Shown one piece after another: positions 53,217 to 64,000 of a DNA stretch of 64,000 nucleotides. The translations under genes were made by a program, and so were the position numbers. Position 1 is the first letter of the stretch, and the number at the start of each line of letters is the position of its first letter. A model generated the notes under the pieces. The model worked only from the letters and a program-made list of their open reading frames with translations, searched no databases and was not told where the DNA came from. Location of the stretch: the NCBI GenBank assembly GCA_963281255.1, contig OY725490.1, forward strand, positions 558,001 through 622,000, given 5' to 3'. This DNA comes from Aphrocallistes beatrix (lineage: Eukaryota > Porifera > Hexactinellida > Sceptrulophora > Aphrocallistidae).

Positions 53217-54180
53217 TTGAATTCACTTCTCAGATTAATTATTTAACCTTTCAATGATCTCATTCTATGATTTTCAAAAAAAACTTTCCAAGTTAGTTTT
53301 AAGCAAGGTTGCATTTTAAGTAAAAAAATTCCAAATGGTGCCTGGTGGGGTTTTTGGTGGTAAACAATAAATTTCAACTTCAATCTCGTCCAACCGTGAT
53401 TAAGCTGAGTCACACCAAGGTCTCAACCTTAAAAAAAACCCCCGAGGCGATCAGAATTAAAATGAGGAAGCGCTTGTAAAATAGTATTCTAAGCCAAAAT
53501 GTTATTAGGACATGTTTATAAATGTTGAAAAACAAGTTTGCGATCGAAGCTCCTACAAAATATTGCGAAAGAATAAGGCAACTCAGGAAAATAGCATTTT
53601 AATATATAAGATTTAGCTTATATTTTAGAGGATTGCGAAGGATTACGAGCTTTCAATCCCCTTTATACTTTTCTAATCAATTCTTAAAATAGATAAGGAT
53701 TGGAAATGTCGACTAACAGATCCAATTCTTATTTCAGTGTAATTCGATCATAGTAACTTTCTTGAATTTTACAAGATGTACTACTGTATTAATTAAGCGA
53801 TTCAAATTCCAGAATCGCAGAAACATTACAAAATTTAGTTTTTAACGAATATAATTGTAAAAATCATTAGATTATATGGATTTCTATTAAAATTCCTGAA
53901 ATACTGCATAAAAATCCAGGGATTTCGGTCCATAAAATCTAAGGAAGTCTTCTATAGGGGTTGGAAAGTATTCCCTCTAGACTTTTAAAACTGAAAAAAA
54001 TGAAATATATGTGATAATCATCAGAGACACAACTAGCCATACCGGTGAATATGCAAGTAATACCTCAGTGGTCGGGAATTAGATTTGACTAAAACCCCAT
54101 TTCAAGAGTTCGAATAGTTCAATATTCGGTTGGATCAAATAATATTTACCAAATAAATACTAAATAATATATTCCATGTA
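53217..54180. other. Gene-less stretch
   Basis: Positions 53320-53500 share blocks with 37215-37310 and 37720-37780. The rest is AT-rich with no recognised feature. Confidence 0.4.
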
Positions 54181-54188
54181 CCATTATA

Positions 54189-54377
54189 CAGTAGAACTCG
54201 GATAAGACGTACCCCTTCGGGAAGGAATTATTAGTACGTACTATCCGTAAGTACGTACCAGCCGAGTTTGAACTACAAAGAAATCTATATTATACGCGTA
54301 GATGTATTTTGGTTCAGAGAAATGAGTAAGTACTAAACCGAAGAACGTATTATCCGAGTACTAACCGAGTTCTACTG
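54189..54377. mobile_element. pogo-like MITE (CAGTAGAACTCGG family), intact
   Basis: CAGTAGAACTCGGATAAGAC / TAACCGAGTTCTACTG, 189 bp, TA on both sides. Confidence 0.85.
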
Positions 54378-54483
54378 TATTTATTTATTATGAAATTAAT
54401 GTGAATGAGCAAGAAAATAATTGAAATATATTTGACTCCTCTGTAAACAGGAGCCTAGCCGTTATTGACCGGTTTCTGTATAC

Positions 54484-55733
54484 AGTCAGGGTCGCTTATT
54501 ATGAACATTCGTTTATTATGAAGTAACCTCCTGGTCCCAATTTCATTTTTCAAATAGGATTTGTATTGAATCAAGTTCGCTTAATATGAAGTATCTTATA
54601 TATTAAAACTCTAGGATTTGTTTGTTTGTTTGTTTGTTTGTTTGTTTGTTTGTTTGTTTGTTTGTCCGAATTGATTGAAGAATTGGCAAGTCGTAGAGAT
54701 ACGAAAATTGGCATGTAGGTGTCAAATGATGAATCTAGGATTAAGTTCGAAGATCTAAACCAAATGTTCACACCTCGCCGAGATAGGTGACAAAATGTGC
54801 TGACCAATCAAATTCGATTATTTTATAATGCAAATACATTGGAATAAAATAGTAGTGACTTATGCATACTATCAAAAGAACTATTTGCGATTGAAATTCA
54901 TTGGTTTATGTGAGAACCAATCAATTATCAGCCTTTTATAATGCCATTCACACGATTCTATTTCATATAAATGATGAATACTGCTATTTTGAGTCTATAA
55001 TTTGATTGTTAACAACAATTAAAGTGTGTTATATGCTACGATCAATCAATTCGATCATAAAAAAACTTTTAATGACCTGGACTGGAATTGATTATTTAAG
55101 TATAATCATCTTTAGCAATGTGAACTTTGTGTATTCAAATTGAGCTTACATTCAGGATTAGTTGACTTAATACGAAGTAAATTATATTTATCACGAAACA
55201 AAATTTCTGCTACAGTTCTGATTTCATTCATGTAACCATAGACAAATGACAATCCAGCGTACTTAGTATAAAACAAGAAAGCGACGTATTGTTTCTCTAA
55301 TTTTATTATATAATAATTATATCTTATATATTAAAACTCGGTTTTCAGAGGTATAGATTTCGAATATAATATTTTCGAGTAAATTTGATAATTAATTTGT
55401 TTACTTTTGTTTACAATAGATACATAATGTAAACAAATCTCAAAAATATGCTAGAAACTTGCTTTCAACGGTTGACATGGGGTTTTCAGGAGTGTAGATT
55501 TCGAATATCATATTTTCGGATCCATATGAAAATTTATTCGTTGACCTTTGTTTACAATATATATAGAATGGAAAAAAATTAAAAAAATAGTTTAGATTGA
55601 GTAACTCCAGGCGCCCGCAGGGCGACTCTGCGGACACCTCCAAGCCGCGCCGCGCAAGCAAGCGAAGCGCGCTTGTCTCTATTATGAACAGATTTTTGAT
55701 CCCCTAGTGGTTCACAATAAGCGACCCTGACTG
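54484..55733. mobile_element. pogo-like MITE (CAGTCAGGGTCGC) split by a Helitron-like insertion
   Basis: Left part 54484-54589 (CAGTCAGGGTCGCTTATT...) and right part 55674-55733 (...AATAAGCGACCCTGACTG) together equal a normal MITE such as 56126-56295. TA flanks both outer ends. Confidence 0.75.
54590..55673 (+). mobile_element. Helitron-like non-autonomous element(s)
   Basis: Starts TCTTATATATTAAAACTC after A and ends CAAGCGAAGCGCGCTTG before T, with no target duplication in the interrupted MITE. A second TCTTATATATTAAAACTC start at about 55322 suggests a nested or chimeric element. A (GTTT)n run follows the start (54614-54663). No Rep/Hel ORF. Confidence 0.65.
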
Positions 55734-56125
55734 TACTAACAATATATTTTAACACAGAGCCCTGACAATACATTTCTAAATATTAGTTTGTATTACATCA
55801 CAGGGCTCGAAATTGTGATTTCATAAATCTCACAATTCTGTCGTGAGGCATTATATAAATGATTCTTTGTAAGACACAATCGTATCAGTTCAATGCTGTC
55901 AACATGAACATGAGAGAGTTCGCAAATCGTGAGATTTGTGGGGTCTGTCGTAAGATCTGAAATTGTGTGATACACGAAGAGATGTGAGAGTTGAGAGTCC
56001 TGTCTCTATAAACTGGAGTATTACATAGTCAAGCTATTTACTTGTGAATCAACTACACGTATTGAATTAATAACAGAGCTAATTCGTGATGATTGTTGTG
56101 ATCACAATATTAAGATTTATAATTA

Positions 56126-56295
56126 CAGTCAGGGTCGCTTATTATGAACACCTTGGGGACCAAAAGATCTGTTCATAATAGAGAGACTTCATATTAAGCG
56201 AACTCGACCTAATACAAATCCTATGGAACCAGTTGAATTGGGACCAGAGAATTAGTTCATAATAAACGAATGTTCATATTAAGCGAACCTGACTG
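56126..56295. mobile_element. pogo-like MITE (CAGTCAGGGTCGC family), intact
   Basis: CAGTCAGGGTCGCTTATTAT / TTAAGCGAACCTGACTG, 170 bp, TA on both sides. Confidence 0.85.
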
Positions 56296-57164
56296 TATTC
56301 CTTATCGCTGGTTGGGAGGATGAAAAGTGGCAGCCTTCTAAATCCATAACAGCCACTTTCAACTAGACTAATTCCACACACTCAGCCACTTGATTGGCTA
56401 CTGCTGCATTGTCTTATTCATGGTATCAGCACAAGCTGAGCCATCTGCTACTGAGCTGGCTTCTCATTGGTCAGTATATTATACTCTATACAGCTATGAT
56501 ATTCCTATACTTTATACTATGTCAGTATGTTCTCAATGATTCTAAGTTCTAACCAATCAGCTTTAGAGGATTTGCAAGTCCTTCCATTCCACATTTCATA
56601 TACTACTTAGTATAATGGGACTTTGGAGATTAAGTGTGGTCAAAACTCGGAATATTTTTTAAATAAAATTCCCTCTTTTCTGAATTCAAGGCGGCAATTG
56701 CATTTTGTGAAGGGCTCATTCAAACGCTTAGATCAAGCTTTCATCCAGGCGTACTGGGCCGCCCAGAGGCACGTATTTGATTCCATGGATCATAATTAGG
56801 CTTATGATTTAGGCGCGCGGCATACGCCTACTTAGGCGTGTGGCATAAAACATATATAAAAATGCAGAGTCTAGGCGCGTAGAAAAATGGTGGCGCCCAT
56901 TTAGGCGTATGACTTTGGAAAGCTGGATGAAACCCTGGCTTACATACCAACTGACCAGGACGGTTGGCATGAATGATAATGCAGGGCCGGCGGAGGTGAA
57001 CTTGGTACGGCAATAAACATTTTTGAAAAAAAGGTTACGGCAAAATTATCGTTTTGCCATACCCGCAATACAATTTTGTAAAGAAAGTAGGCCAATAGTA
57101 CTTTAACTTTATGACACCTATCCTTGATACATTCGTGTTCAGCCAATTAGAGTGAATAATCGGA
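56296..57164. other. Upstream region of the V-ATPase gene
   Basis: An inverted-repeat element at about 56735-56940 (TTTCATCCAGGCGTA ... CTGGATGAAA, with TTAGGCGCG words) lies 220 bp before the start codon. No TATA box near the ATG was noted. No gene recognised. Confidence 0.4.
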
Positions 57165-63725
<6,561 letters not shown>

Positions 63726-64000
63726 TTGGCTGGGATCAGCTGACACTGAGTAGGCTCATAGACTTGATATACATATCTTAGTTCATTCTAGACACATGTT
63801 TATGTGCTATTCAGATATTGTTCGGATATTCTTGATATTATTTGTGCTTATTGTTACCTGTCGTTACACATTGTTGTTAATACTGTCCTATCATTACAGA
63901 TATTCTATGCTAGTACTGATTCAATGTTGAAAATGAGTCGCTGGAATAAGACCTAAAACATGCGGAGTAGGAATAAGACCTAAAATATTTTTGAAGTAAG
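63726..64000. other. 3' flank of the V-ATPase gene
   Basis: No further gene. GGAATAAGACCTAAAA occurs twice near the end (63943-63985) and also near 20905-20945, a small dispersed word. No clear AATAAA was seen before the window ends. Confidence 0.4.

Overview
The window is nuclear DNA of an invertebrate metazoan. It is AT-rich, its genes have many GT-AG introns, and it carries metazoan housekeeping genes: LARP4, USO1/p115, V-ATPase subunit B and a Rho GTPase. About half of the non-coding sequence is made of short non-autonomous DNA transposons. The multi-copy NHL beta-propeller family, with coiled-coil N-termini and no RING, recalls early-branching animals such as sponges. That placement is an inference and could not be tested here.

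Layout. 1-13.1 kb: a minus-strand coiled-coil/NHL gene (2075-3253), a twice-frameshifted minus-strand NHL pseudogene (6854-7707), a possible small secreted-peptide ORF (11211-11426), and repeats (Helitron-like, pogo-like, hAT-like). 13.2-18.5 kb: LARP4, minus strand, 11 exons joined in phase into 617 codons. 19.4-34.7 kb: USO1/p115, minus strand, 13 exons, 831 codons, with introns full of MITEs and two minisatellites. 35.9-36.5 kb: an intronless Rho GTPase (minus). 38.3-52.9 kb: a same-strand array of six intronless 286-288-codon NHL genes (five intact, one with a 1-nt frameshift), each behind a conserved TATAAATA box and a short leader. 57.2-63.7 kb: V-ATPase subunit B, plus strand, six exons, 507 codons.

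How the parts relate. The housekeeping genes serve separate processes: mRNA stability/translation, ER-Golgi vesicle tethering, cytoskeletal signalling and organelle acidification. I see no operon-like logic linking them. The NHL genes form the one locally amplified family. Each was duplicated with its promoter and 3' flank as a unit of about 1.3-1.6 kb. Copies on both sides of the LARP4-USO1-Rho block show that the family spread across it by inversion or transposition, or was split by a rearrangement.

The transposon record is readable: eight elements are bounded by exact or near-exact 8-bp duplications, piggyBac-like elements by TTAA, pogo/Tc1-like elements by TA, and a Helitron-like element sits in a pogo-like MITE with no duplication. 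No tRNA, rRNA, CRISPR array, virus-like gene or toxin gene was recognised. Exon joins were derived by hand from splice sites, reading phase and family conservation; there is no transcript evidence.
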